Of a stretch of 26,939 nucleotides of DNA, positions 6,795 through 14,893 are shown piece after piece; position 1 is the stretch's first letter; each line of letters starts with the position of its first letter. The DNA is from DAOUCP01 sp034432155 (GTDB taxonomy: Bacteria > Chloroflexota > Anaerolineae > Epilineales > Epilineaceae). The DNA lies in NCBI GenBank assembly GCA_034432155.1, contig DAOUCP010000026.1:1-26939 (forward strand), read 5' to 3'. The position numbers and the translations under genes were made by a program. The notes under the pieces were generated by a model, which was not told the DNA's origin, did not search any database, and was given only the letters and a program-made list of their open reading frames with translations.

Positions 6795-9700
6795 AGGGTC
6801 ACCTCGACGGGGATTCGGAACAGACGCGGCACGCGCGACGGGCCCAGGTACAGCTCCCCGCGCTGGACCTTCGCAGGAGCCGCCGGTGGCAGATCGTAGC
6901 ACAGCTGGAAGCCAATGGGCTTGCCCGCTGCATAGGGCCCAGGATCCAGCCCCGACACGCGGATTCCCTCTCCCTGGATAGCCGTCAGCTGCAGGTCGAA
7001 GCGAGCCTCGCCGCTTGGCACCTTCCAGCCGTGCACCGTCACCAGGTATGTGCCATCGACGGGCCATAGGTAATCGATGCGCTCATCCGCCTCAGAAGTG
7101 GTCGCCGAGGCTACCTGTTCCTCGGACGTCGGCTGGCCATCGCCGTCCCGATCGAGATACAGAAACAGGTCCAGATCATCACTCGCCCCGCCGTCCAGTC
7201 GGATCTCAATGCGCGAGCCGTGCCGCACCTGGAATCGATGTCGCCAGCTGGCAGTGAGGACATTGTCCGCTTGGTCCTGATGGACGGTCTGCGACGCGAA
7301 CTCCTCCGTGGCCGACAGCCCGTAGCCGGCCACGCTCAGTGCCGGAAGGGCAAAGGTCGTGGTCAGGCTGACAAGCAGGCATTGGCCACCGGGCCCTCGA
7401 CCGGTGACGCGTGGCGGGTGGATCCAGGCGCGCTCGAGCGCCAAGCTGAGCGGCACGTCAAAGCGATCGCCGGCGATCAACGTGTTGTGCGCTTGCACCA
7501 CGTGCAGACCGGCGGTCAGCGGCGCTGTCACCCAGTCCTCATACCCACCGGTGGCCGTTTCGAACTGCCAGACACCGGCTCGCGTGTTCTGATGCACGCT
7601 GCTGCCCACCATCACCGTGGTATACGGTCCGAACCGCAGCGGATCGGCCAAGTTCTCCCGCGCGTTCTCCGGGTGTCGCGGATCACTCCAACGATCGGCG
7701 GCCGGCCCGAAGACGCGGACATCGATGTCGGACCTGGGCGACGTGGCGCCCGCAGTCGTGTGCGCCAGCCCGTCGAGCCAACTGGCGTGCAGCACGAATT
7801 GGCCGCCGGAGACTGTCGGATCGGTGACGTCCACGAAGTAGTACCGCAAATCACCGGATTCGGGACCGTAGTTCCAACGATTGGCGCCCCGCACTAGGCC
7901 GTTCGGATAGGGCAGATCGGCGTCGTGCGCCGCGCCAGTGGCACTCTCTGGAACCAGGGTGACCGAATCTGGCCCCAGCTCGGCAGCGACGTTCGCCAAT
8001 ACGGGCACCGCCAGCTCCCGCAGGGTGGTTGTCTCGGGCACCGCGGAAGCCGTAGGCGAGCGGTCCAGATACGACAACGCTCGGGCGTCACTGCCCACCG
8101 TGGCTCGATTGTCCAGCCGTGGCAGGTAGAGACGAGCTGGCCACGCCGGAGGCCACACCGTCGGTTCGGGAGCTTGCCAGTCATAGGCCACCATCACATA
8201 GCCCTGGGTGTAGCCGAGCGGTGCATCGCCCGGCGGTGTGAGGCGCAAGCGGACGGTGGAGGAGCTCTCGGCTGGCACCGTCAGCCTCTCCGGCTCGAAG
8301 GTCACCCAATCCCACGGCTGGTAACGGAAGGCATCAAGCCGGAAGGTCAGCGTTGTTGTCGGCACGCTTGTCGGCCGCGTCGCGTGCTGCAGACCGATGT
8401 ACAGGCCGTCGGCCTGGCGCTGCCACGGACTGTGAACCCAGACGACCGCATTGTTGTTAGGGCGTACGTCCTGGCCCAGACGCGCAAACTCCCAGCGGTC
8501 GACTTCCGTCTGCGCCCAGTCGACGTCGGCAATGCCGTCCAGCTGGTGCGAGGTCGTCAGCACCCGCTTGTCCACCACACCGTCGCCATCCCGGTCCGTC
8601 CAAAGCTGGCCATCCCCATCGATGTCGGTGTGCTGGTAGACTCTCAGGTACCAGGCGTTGTCATTGCCGCCGTACGTGTAGTCCAGACCAACATCGGATC
8701 GCTCGATGGGCCACACCAGCCGCACTGCCAGCAGCTGCGTGTCCTCTGGCAACCAGGCGAGGGAAACGGGAATCAGGTAGTCGGGCACACCGGCGAAGGA
8801 TGCTGTCTCCTGGCGCACCGGCTGGGAGGTCCAGGTGAACGACGTCGAGGCGACGCGCCGCGGCTCCACGGCGCGCAACGTCGCCGTGATCGCTCGGCCG
8901 CTGGGATTGACCAGCGTCAGCTCCATCGTCGTCGGCTGGCCTCGCGCCATCAAGCGCGGAAAGGCGGCATATGCCGTGCCTCGGTAGTCGCCCGGTAGCA
9001 GCACCGGCGGCAGCGCCATCAGGCCATCCCGACCGCCAGCAATCGCCGCCGAGCGGCCGCCATCGATGACGCCAGCGCCCACCGTCAGCGGATCGTAGCC
9101 CAACGGCGATGCCCCGGCCATGAGCAGGCTGCGCGCTTCCTCAGCCGTCGGCCAGCGGCCGTGATGGGCCGCAAAGGCCTGGTAGACGAGGGCCAGATTA
9201 CCGGCCGCCACGGGTGTCGAACGGCTGGTGCCACCCCACGTGACAATCGTCTGCCGCCCGTCGAGGCGACCGTTCAAGATTGTGGCGCCGCTCGCGTAGG
9301 CACCATCCGCGGCCACCAAAGGGCCGATGGTGCCGTCAGCAGCCGGCCCGCTCGAACTGAACGATGCCACGTCGCCCCACACAATCTGCCGCGTCTCGGT
9401 GATCGAGTCATAGCCTGTGGAGCCTGTCTGACTGGAGGCCGCCACCTTCAACGCGCTCTTGGGATTGGGCGCCCGGATGCTTCCGTAGCCAGGTCCCCCG
9501 TTGCCGCTGGAAAACAGGTAGCTGAGTGTCGGATTCACCGTGGCCAGATAGTCAATGAGCCTCGAAGTATTGTCCCAACCCTCATTCTGGACGTCGTTGA
9601 AACCATAGCTGTTCGATAGAATCTGCAGCTCGTCGCCCTGCCGGTCCGGCTCGTGCCCGTAGGCAGCATAGATGTATGCCGATTCTGTCACCAGCAGTCC

Positions 9701-11191
9701 GCCACGATGAATGGCCACGAGCTTGGCACCAGGCGCGGCACCGACATGCAGCGGCTTGGGCTGGCCATTGCCCGGCAGGTCGCGGAACCGAAGCCGAACG
9801 CCCTCGGGCACCGGCACAACGCCTTGCCCGACCACGTTGGAGGCGCAACTTGTGCCGTGGCTGCCCGACCAGGGGCCGATGAAGGCCACGAGATCGCCTT
9901 GCTTGGGCTTTGGCACCAGACCAGGCCACAGGTAGGCTCCCGGCGGCAGGTTCTGGCCGTCGCTGATCCAGTACAGAAGGCCACCCGACAGATCGGGCCA
10001 ACCGTCCCCGTCCATGTCACGCACCACCAGGGGATCGTCCCGGGTGACTGGTTTCTCGTCGGTGAAGTCGTGGTCGTTGTCTAGGTCCACGTAGACGGTG
10101 TCATAGACATTCGCCCGCGCCCGGTCCACCAGAAGTACGCCAGGTCGCTCGCGATACAGGGACACGAGGCTAGGATCAGGATGCACGGCAAAACGGTAGA
10201 CGCCGCTGGCGCTCTGCCATGGCACCCGGTAGTCGCACGTCAGTGCCTCCTCGCGGACATTGCCGTACAAGACGCGCTGGAAGCAGGCTTTGCCGTAGCC
10301 ACCGCGCACGCCGTCGAAGTCGCGCGTGGCATTGGCTCGCTGGGTGACGCTGACCAGGCCGCCGGCGCCCAGCGTCGTGAAATCGGAACCGAGCTGCACG
10401 TCCTGCACCAACAGGTACAGCCCTTGCGCATCGAGCGCTTGTGGCCAGCGGTAGTACGGCGATCCCTGGTCTTCGATGGTGGCCCAGGTCCCGATGAGCT
10501 CGGGGGTGGCGAAGTCGACCCCCGAATCGGCCACGCCCACCCGCACTCCCTCCCCGCGCCAGCCCAGCGCCCAGGCCTTGGCCGAGCCGTGGGCTACCGC
10601 CACATCGTGCCAGGCAGTCAACGAGTTCGTCGCGCCGCGGCCGTTCTTTGTCGGCCGTTCCAGGCCGGCCTGTTTCCGCGCTGCCAGCACGGGCGCCGCT
10701 GCATATGGCACCTCCGCCGCCTTGAGGGCAGCCAGCCGTGCCAGCTGCCCAGCTCGATCGGTGCGCCGCTGGATGCCTGGCGGGACCACTTCGTCGGTAG
10801 CCGGCTCCGGGTGTACGGCGTCCTCCACCACCTCAACTCCGGGCAGCGTCGCTAGTTTGACGAGTCGATCGACACGCACCCGGGCCAGTGTGACCCACTG
10901 GCCGAGCGGCCACCGTGTACTCACCGCATCGCTCGCCAGATGGTCCAAGGCGAGCTCCGACTGGCTCTTGATGAGCACGTAGACTTCGCGCTCGCCCACC
11001 AAACTCGGCGCTGAGCGGACCAGGGCTCGCAGCCGGCGATCCAGCCGCCTGGCCGCTACCTCCGTTGGCGTGGGCTCGCCGCCGGCTGCCCAAGCTGGCC
11101 GGCCCAGGGTAAGCCCACCGACGGCAAGAAGTGACAGAGCCACCAAGAGGGCCGTGATTGCGCGGCGGGCAGGTAAACCGTTCTGCGCCAT
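6791..11191 (-). CDS. very large secreted subtilisin-family (S8) protease with insert between Asp and His
   Basis: This serine endopeptidase is 1466 residues from the ATG at 11191, which has GGGAGGA three bases upstream. A signal peptide (residues about 8-36, ending PAWA) and a prodomain-like region (EREVYVLIKS ... LATLPGVEVVED) precede the catalytic domain. The triad is D222 (VADSGVDF), H445 (GSHGTSCA) and S656 (GGTSRSTP), with the oxyanion Asn in LFSSGNGG. About 220 residues separate Asp and His, compared with about 30 in subtilisin; the insert has two acidic D-x-D-type segments (DLDNDHDF, DMDGDGWPD), likely calcium loops. Inserts at this place are known in pyrolysin and tripeptidyl-peptidase II. 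Downstream there are more beta-sandwich regions, another calcium-like loop (DIDGDGQLWTDRDGDG) and a PPC-like domain near 1300-1400 (DDLDLFLYLDRDGDG). It is the first gene of the operon. Confidence 0.92.
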   Translation of the reverse strand: MAQNGLPARRAITALLVALSLLAVGGLTLGRPAWAAGGEPTPTEVAARRLDRRLRALVRSAPSLVGEREVYVLIKSQSELALDHLASDAVSTRWPLGQWVTLARVRVDRLVKLATLPGVEVVEDAVHPEPATDEVVPPGIQRRTDRAGQLARLAALKAAEVPYAAAPVLAARKQAGLERPTKNGRGATNSLTAWHDVAVAHGSAKAWALGWRGEGVRVGVADSGVDFATPELIGTWATIEDQGSPYYRWPQALDAQGLYLLVQDVQLGSDFTTLGAGGLVSVTQRANATRDFDGVRGGYGKACFQRVLYGNVREEALTCDYRVPWQSASGVYRFAVHPDPSLVSLYRERPGVLLVDRARANVYDTVYVDLDNDHDFTDEKPVTRDDPLVVRDMDGDGWPDLSGGLLYWISDGQNLPPGAYLWPGLVPKPKQGDLVAFIGPWSGSHGTSCASNVVGQGVVPVPEGVRLRFRDLPGNGQPKPLHVGAAPGAKLVAIHRGGLLVTESAYIYAAYGHEPDRQGDELQILSNSYGFNDVQNEGWDNTSRLIDYLATVNPTLSYLFSSGNGGPGYGSIRAPNPKSALKVAASSQTGSTGYDSITETRQIVWGDVASFSSSGPAADGTIGPLVAADGAYASGATILNGRLDGRQTIVTWGGTSRSTPVAAGNLALVYQAFAAHHGRWPTAEEARSLLMAGASPLGYDPLTVGAGVIDGGRSAAIAGGRDGLMALPPVLLPGDYRGTAYAAFPRLMARGQPTTMELTLVNPSGRAITATLRAVEPRRVASTSFTWTSQPVRQETASFAGVPDYLIPVSLAWLPEDTQLLAVRLVWPIERSDVGLDYTYGGNDNAWYLRVYQHTDIDGDGQLWTDRDGDGVVDKRVLTTSHQLDGIADVDWAQTEVDRWEFARLGQDVRPNNNAVVWVHSPWQRQADGLYIGLQHATRPTSVPTTTLTFRLDAFRYQPWDWVTFEPERLTVPAESSSTVRLRLTPPGDAPLGYTQGYVMVAYDWQAPEPTVWPPAWPARLYLPRLDNRATVGSDARALSYLDRSPTASAVPETTTLRELAVPVLANVAAELGPDSVTLVPESATGAAHDADLPYPNGLVRGANRWNYGPESGDLRYYFVDVTDPTVSGGQFVLHASWLDGLAHTTAGATSPRSDIDVRVFGPAADRWSDPRHPENARENLADPLRFGPYTTVMVGSSVHQNTRAGVWQFETATGGYEDWVTAPLTAGLHVVQAHNTLIAGDRFDVPLSLALERAWIHPPRVTGRGPGGQCLLVSLTTTFALPALSVAGYGLSATEEFASQTVHQDQADNVLTASWRHRFQVRHGSRIEIRLDGGASDDLDLFLYLDRDGDGQPTSEEQVASATTSEADERIDYLWPVDGTYLVTVHGWKVPSGEARFDLQLTAIQGEGIRVSGLDPGPYAAGKPIGFQLCYDLPPAAPAKVQRGELYLGPSRVPRLFRIPVEVTL

Positions 11192-11237
11192 GCGTCCTCC
11201 CAGAGTGGGCGCCTGAGGAAACGGCGTCGAAGTCGGC

Positions 11238-11243
11238 ATTCTA
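11238..11243 (-). promoter_or_regulatory. extended -10 promoter candidate for the subtilase operon
   Basis: On the minus strand TAGAAT is preceded by TGG, giving TG-n-TAGAAT, an extended -10 form. No good -35 box is seen 16-18 bases upstream. Transcription would start near 11231, about 40 bases before the ATG at 11191. It lies within the same 161-base divergent region as the next promoter. Confidence 0.4.
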
Positions 11244-11290
11244 CCACACCGCCAAGGCCGGTCGCGGCCGACTGGCACCAACGCCCACAC

Positions 11291-11320
11291 GAGACACGAA
11301 TGAGGCTTGTTGCCTATAAT
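11291..11320 (+). promoter_or_regulatory. promoter for the surface-glycan operon
   Basis: A perfect TATAAT (11315-11320) has GAGACA (11291-11296, four of six matches to TTGACA) 18 bases upstream. Transcription starting near 11327 leaves a leader of about 26 bases before the ATG at 11353. Confidence 0.6.
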
Positions 11321-11352
11321 AGCGCCTTCGGAGACCCGTCTTGAGGTGCAGA

Positions 11353-12297
11353 ATGCGTGTGATGATCACTGGCGGTGCCGGCTTCGTGGGTTCGCATCTC
11401 GTCGATCGCTTCCTGGCGGAAGGCCACGAGGTGATCGCCGTCGACAATTTCAGTACCGGAAGCCGCCGCAACCTTGCCCACCTAGTCGAGGAGCCACGCT
11501 TCCGCCTCATCGAGCATGACATCGCGGAGCCCCTGTTCATCGACGAGCCGCTCGACGCCGTCTTGCACTTTGCGTCACCAGCCAGCCCCGTCGACTTCTT
11601 GCGCCTGCCGATCCACATCCTGAAGGCCAACTCCCTGGGCACCTTCCATACGCTGGGCATGGCCTATCGGAAGGAAGCTCGCTTTCTGTTGGCCTCGACG
11701 TCCGAGGTCTACGGCGATCCCACCGCCCATCCTCAGCCTGAAACGTATAACGGCAATGTGAATCCCATCGGCCCACGCGGTGCCTATGATGAGGCCAAAC
11801 GTTTCGCCGAAGCGGTCACCATCGCCTACCACCGGGTGCACGGCGTCCGTACGCGCATCGTACGCATTTTCAATACCTACGGCCCGCGCATGCGTCTCGA
11901 CGACGGGCGGGTGGTCCCGAATTTCGTCCGGCAGGCGCTGCGCGGTCAGCCGCTGACCGTCTTCGGCGACGGCAGCCAAACCCGTTCCTTCACCTACATC
12001 AGCGACCTCGTCGAAGGCATCGTGCGGCTGCTCGACTGCGAGACGACGGAGCCGATCAACATCGGCAACCCGGACGAGATGACGGTATTGGACTTCGCCC
12101 AGAGGATCAACCTGTTGACCGAGAATCGCCAGGGCATCGAGCATGTCGCGTTGCCGGAGTCGCGAACCGGGGACCCAGCTCGCCGCTGCCCCGACATATC
12201 GCGCGCCGAGGCCTTGCTCGGCTGGAGGCCGCAGGTGTCCCTGGACGAGGGTCTGATTCGGACGATCGCCTGGTTCCGCGAAGAGATGCGGAGTTGA
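11353..12297 (+). CDS. NAD-dependent UDP-glucuronate decarboxylase-like (UDP-xylose synthase) epimerase
   Basis: This extended short-chain dehydrogenase (314 residues) probably converts UDP-glucuronate to UDP-xylose for surface glycan. The Rossmann motif GGAGFVGSHL is at residues 7-16. The Uxs-type HDIAEPLF and LHFASPASPVDF follow, then the active-site STSEVYGDP and YDEAK (Tyr and Lys of the YxxxK pair near 149-153), and RIFNTYGPRMRLDDGRVVPNFV, QTRSFTYISDLVEGI. These match bacterial and plant UXS enzymes better than dTDP-glucose dehydratase or GalE; ArnA-like activities are less likely. ATG 11353 has GAGGTG five bases upstream. An upstream in-frame TTG (11341) is less likely. It is the first gene after the TATAAT promoter, and its TGA overlaps the next start. 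Confidence 0.88.
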   Translation: MRVMITGGAGFVGSHLVDRFLAEGHEVIAVDNFSTGSRRNLAHLVEEPRFRLIEHDIAEPLFIDEPLDAVLHFASPASPVDFLRLPIHILKANSLGTFHTLGMAYRKEARFLLASTSEVYGDPTAHPQPETYNGNVNPIGPRGAYDEAKRFAEAVTIAYHRVHGVRTRIVRIFNTYGPRMRLDDGRVVPNFVRQALRGQPLTVFGDGSQTRSFTYISDLVEGIVRLLDCETTEPINIGNPDEMTVLDFAQRINLLTENRQGIEHVALPESRTGDPARRCPDISRAEALLGWRPQVSLDEGLIRTIAWFREEMRS

Positions 12298-13817
12298 GAC
12301 GCCTGCCGGCCCTCATGACGGGCGATCGGCTCGGCGGCGCGCTGTCTGGTTGCGCCCTCCTGGCCACTGCTGGGCTACTCGCCTTCGCCCCGCCGAACGC
12401 GCTCATGGTGCTCTTGGTGGCGGCCGTTGGGGGCGTCATTCTGCTGGTGCCAGCCCTAGGACTGGCCCTCACCGTCGGCAGTGTCCCGTTCTCTGGACTC
12501 TGGGCTCTGCCCCTCGGTGCCGGAAGCCTTACCTGGACGCCGCTCGTCCTGGGCCTGACGGCGGTGGCCTGGCTGGCGCATGGCGCCGGGCACGGCTGGC
12601 TGTCGGCCATGCGTCGGGCGAGCCGGCAACCTGTGCTTTGGGCTCTTGCGGCTTACGTTGGTGCGCTCCTCGCTGCCGCCTGGCACGCACCCCATCTGCC
12701 GGCAGCGCTGTTCGAGGTGGCCCGGTGGCTCGAGTGGGGCCTGGCCTGCCTGATCACCGCCGACCTCGGTCGGCGACGGTCCGTCCGGCACCTCGTGTTG
12801 GTCACGCTGCTCGTGTGCAGCGCTGCGACGGCGGCGGTAGCGGTCGCCAGCCCACCCACGTCCGCGGCAGCGGTGCCGTTCCTGGCCGCCGGCACGCCTT
12901 ACGCCCGCGCGTACGGCACCTTCGGCCAGCCGAACCCGTTTGCCGCCTACATGAACATGATCTGGCCGCTCGGCGTGGGGCTGCTGGTGCTGCCGATGCT
13001 GGGGAGGGACCAGGTGCCGGAGCCGGTCGGCCGATCGGGGGACGGTCGGCGGCCGATGGGACGGCGGCCATCCGGTCTGGCAGTCCTCGCCCTGTGGGCG
13101 GCCACGGGCTTGGGCGCGGCCGCGATCTGTCTCGTCGGTGTGGTGCGGTCCTGGTCGCGCGGCGGCTGGCTGGGCGCGGCCGTGGCAGCGGCCGTCATGG
13201 CAGCCCTCGTGGCCGCCCGGGCCTTTCGCCGACCCTACTCGGGGCCGCAGCTGGGTGCGCTTTGGCTGGCCCTGCTGTTGGTGCTGCTGGCGCTGTCGAG
13301 CGGCCCGGTGACCCGGTTGCCAGCCGCTGTCGTCGAACGCGTGGCCAGCATCTCCACATCTCCGGGACTCGACGCCGTCGCCGACGCCGAGGTCCACGAT
13401 GCCAACTTCGCCACGCTGGAGCGCCTCGCCCATTGGCAGGCCGCCCTGGCCATGTGGTCCCAGCAGCCGTGGTTGGGCCAGGGCCCAGGGCATTTTGAAC
13501 TCGCCTACGCCCGCTTCCGCCTCGGACGCTGGCCGGATCCCTTGGGCCATGCGCACAACTACTACCTCCATGCCCTGGCCGAGTCGGGCCTCGTCGGCCT
13601 TGCTAGCTTCCTGGCGTTCCTGGGATCGGCTTGGTGGGTCGCTGCTCGAGCTGCCTGGCAACGCCGCTTCCCCCTGCCGGCAGCGCTCGGCCTGGGCGTC
13701 GCCGGCGTGTTCAGTGCCGTGGCGGTGCACAGTCTCGTCGACAACGTGTTCGTGCACGAGATGACCATCACCCTGGGCGTCCTTGCCGGCCTTGTGCTGG
13801 CCACGGCCGAAGCGTGA
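12294..13817 (+). CDS. O-antigen ligase/polymerase-like (WaaL/Wzy_C) multispanning membrane protein
   Basis: The family joins or polymerises lipid-linked sugar repeat units on the outer face of the membrane. The protein has 507 residues and about 10-12 hydrophobic segments. Landmarks are FGQPNPFAAYMNMIWPLGVGLLVLP near 205-235, a cytoplasmic-type charged stretch (240-260), SWSRGGWLGA near 285-294, and the long outer loop with WLGQGPGHFELAYARFR and DPLGHAHNYYLHALAESGLVG near 395-430, the conserved H and Arg positions of the family. The start is TTG 12294, overlapping the previous stop as TTGA; ATG 12315 is the alternative. Neither has a strong ribosome-binding site, consistent with coupled translation. 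Whether it acts as ligase or polymerase cannot be told; a flippase-like and a GT4 gene follow. Confidence 0.82.
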   Translation: MRRLPALMTGDRLGGALSGCALLATAGLLAFAPPNALMVLLVAAVGGVILLVPALGLALTVGSVPFSGLWALPLGAGSLTWTPLVLGLTAVAWLAHGAGHGWLSAMRRASRQPVLWALAAYVGALLAAAWHAPHLPAALFEVARWLEWGLACLITADLGRRRSVRHLVLVTLLVCSAATAAVAVASPPTSAAAVPFLAAGTPYARAYGTFGQPNPFAAYMNMIWPLGVGLLVLPMLGRDQVPEPVGRSGDGRRPMGRRPSGLAVLALWAATGLGAAAICLVGVVRSWSRGGWLGAAVAAAVMAALVAARAFRRPYSGPQLGALWLALLLVLLALSSGPVTRLPAAVVERVASISTSPGLDAVADAEVHDANFATLERLAHWQAALAMWSQQPWLGQGPGHFELAYARFRLGRWPDPLGHAHNYYLHALAESGLVGLASFLAFLGSAWWVAARAAWQRRFPLPAALGLGVAGVFSAVAVHSLVDNVFVHEMTITLGVLAGLVLATAEA

Positions 13818-14893
13818 ACGAACTCCGCGCCGAAGCCGAATTGCTTCCGGAAGCGCCGCCGGCCCTGGGCAGTCGGCTGCGGAGCCCCCGCACCCTGCTC
13901 TCGTTCGGCATGGCTCTCGGCCTATTGGCCTTTGTGGCGACCCGCCTCGGGCCAACCCAGTTGACCGCCGTAGGCGCCATGGTGCGCCGCACCCAACTGC
14001 CGCTGTTTCTGCTCGCCATGGTTGTCTACTACACCGCCTTCCCCATCCGGGCGGCACGCTGGCGACTGCTGCTGCACAACGCTGGTGTCAGCCGGGACCA
14101 GCTGCCAACTGTGGCGCCCCTGGCAGGCATCATCTTCCTTTCCTGGTTCGTGAACAGCCTGGTCCCGGCTAAGCTGGGCGACGTGTACCGCGGTTACCTC
14201 GTCAAGCGTCGGGCGGGAGTCTCGTGGTCTTTGGCCATGGGCACCATTGTGGCCGAGCGGGTGCTCGATCTGGCCGTCCTCGTGGCCCTCATGGTGGTCA
14301 CAGGCACCGTCACGTATGGAGATCGCCTCCGCGAGGCGCTGGCCGGCGGCCTTGGTTCCTGCCACGGCACCGGCGTTCGTCCCGACCGCGTAAGCTGCGC
14401 CCTGCTCGAGCTCATGGAAGCCGGCTTAGTCGTCGTGGTGTTGGTCCTGGCTGCCATGCTTGCCTTCGCCCGCTATCGCCACCACCTCATGGGCCGGCTG
14501 CCAGAGCGCCTGGCCGGCATCTACCACCGCTTCGGCGCCGGCCTCGTCCTCTCCTTCGATCGCTTGCCGGTCTTGGTCGGTGTCTCCGTGCTGGGCTGGT
14601 TCGCCGAGGGCGCCGCCTTCTGGCTGGTCAGTCGCGCACTCCATCAAGCGCTGCCCATTCCAGTGGTGGTGTTCTTCAGCCTCCTGCAGGCCTTCATCAC
14701 CGTCATCCCGGTGACACCCGGCGGCCTGGGCTTCGAGGTGCTCTTGGCGGCTGCCTTGCAGCTGCGTGGTCTCTCGGAGGCCGCTGCATGGGCACTGACA
14801 GCTCTCTATCGCTCGATCAGTTACGTGAGCCTGGTCCTGCTCGGCACGCTGGCCTACCTGGCGCTCGAGCTCGGTCCACGGCGGAAGAGCTGA
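13814..14893 (+). CDS. UPF0104/LPG_synthase_TM-family membrane protein
   Basis: The protein has 359 residues and about eight membrane segments. Family landmarks are PIRAARWRLLL near 75-85, the FVNSLVPAKLGDVYRGYLVKRRAGVSWSLAMGTIVAERVLDL stretch near 110-155, and the GWFAEGAAFWLV and FSLLQAFITVIPVTPGGLGFEVLLAAAL segments near 260-315. This family includes lysylphosphatidylglycerol-synthase membrane parts and proteins encoded in glycan clusters (AglD-like), proposed to move or modify lipid-linked sugars. There is no soluble aminoacyl-transferase domain, so a glycan role fits the context better than lipid lysylation. GTG 13814 overlaps the previous stop as GTGA. Confidence 0.8.
   Translation: MNELRAEAELLPEAPPALGSRLRSPRTLLSFGMALGLLAFVATRLGPTQLTAVGAMVRRTQLPLFLLAMVVYYTAFPIRAARWRLLLHNAGVSRDQLPTVAPLAGIIFLSWFVNSLVPAKLGDVYRGYLVKRRAGVSWSLAMGTIVAERVLDLAVLVALMVVTGTVTYGDRLREALAGGLGSCHGTGVRPDRVSCALLELMEAGLVVVVLVLAAMLAFARYRHHLMGRLPERLAGIYHRFGAGLVLSFDRLPVLVGVSVLGWFAEGAAFWLVSRALHQALPIPVVVFFSLLQAFITVIPVTPGGLGFEVLLAAALQLRGLSEAAAWALTALYRSISYVSLVLLGTLAYLALELGPRRKS

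Noticed and set aside
13814..14893. A lysylphosphatidylglycerol synthase (MprF)
   Set aside because: Only the membrane part of the family is present, without the aminoacyl-transferase domain, and all neighbours are glycan genes.
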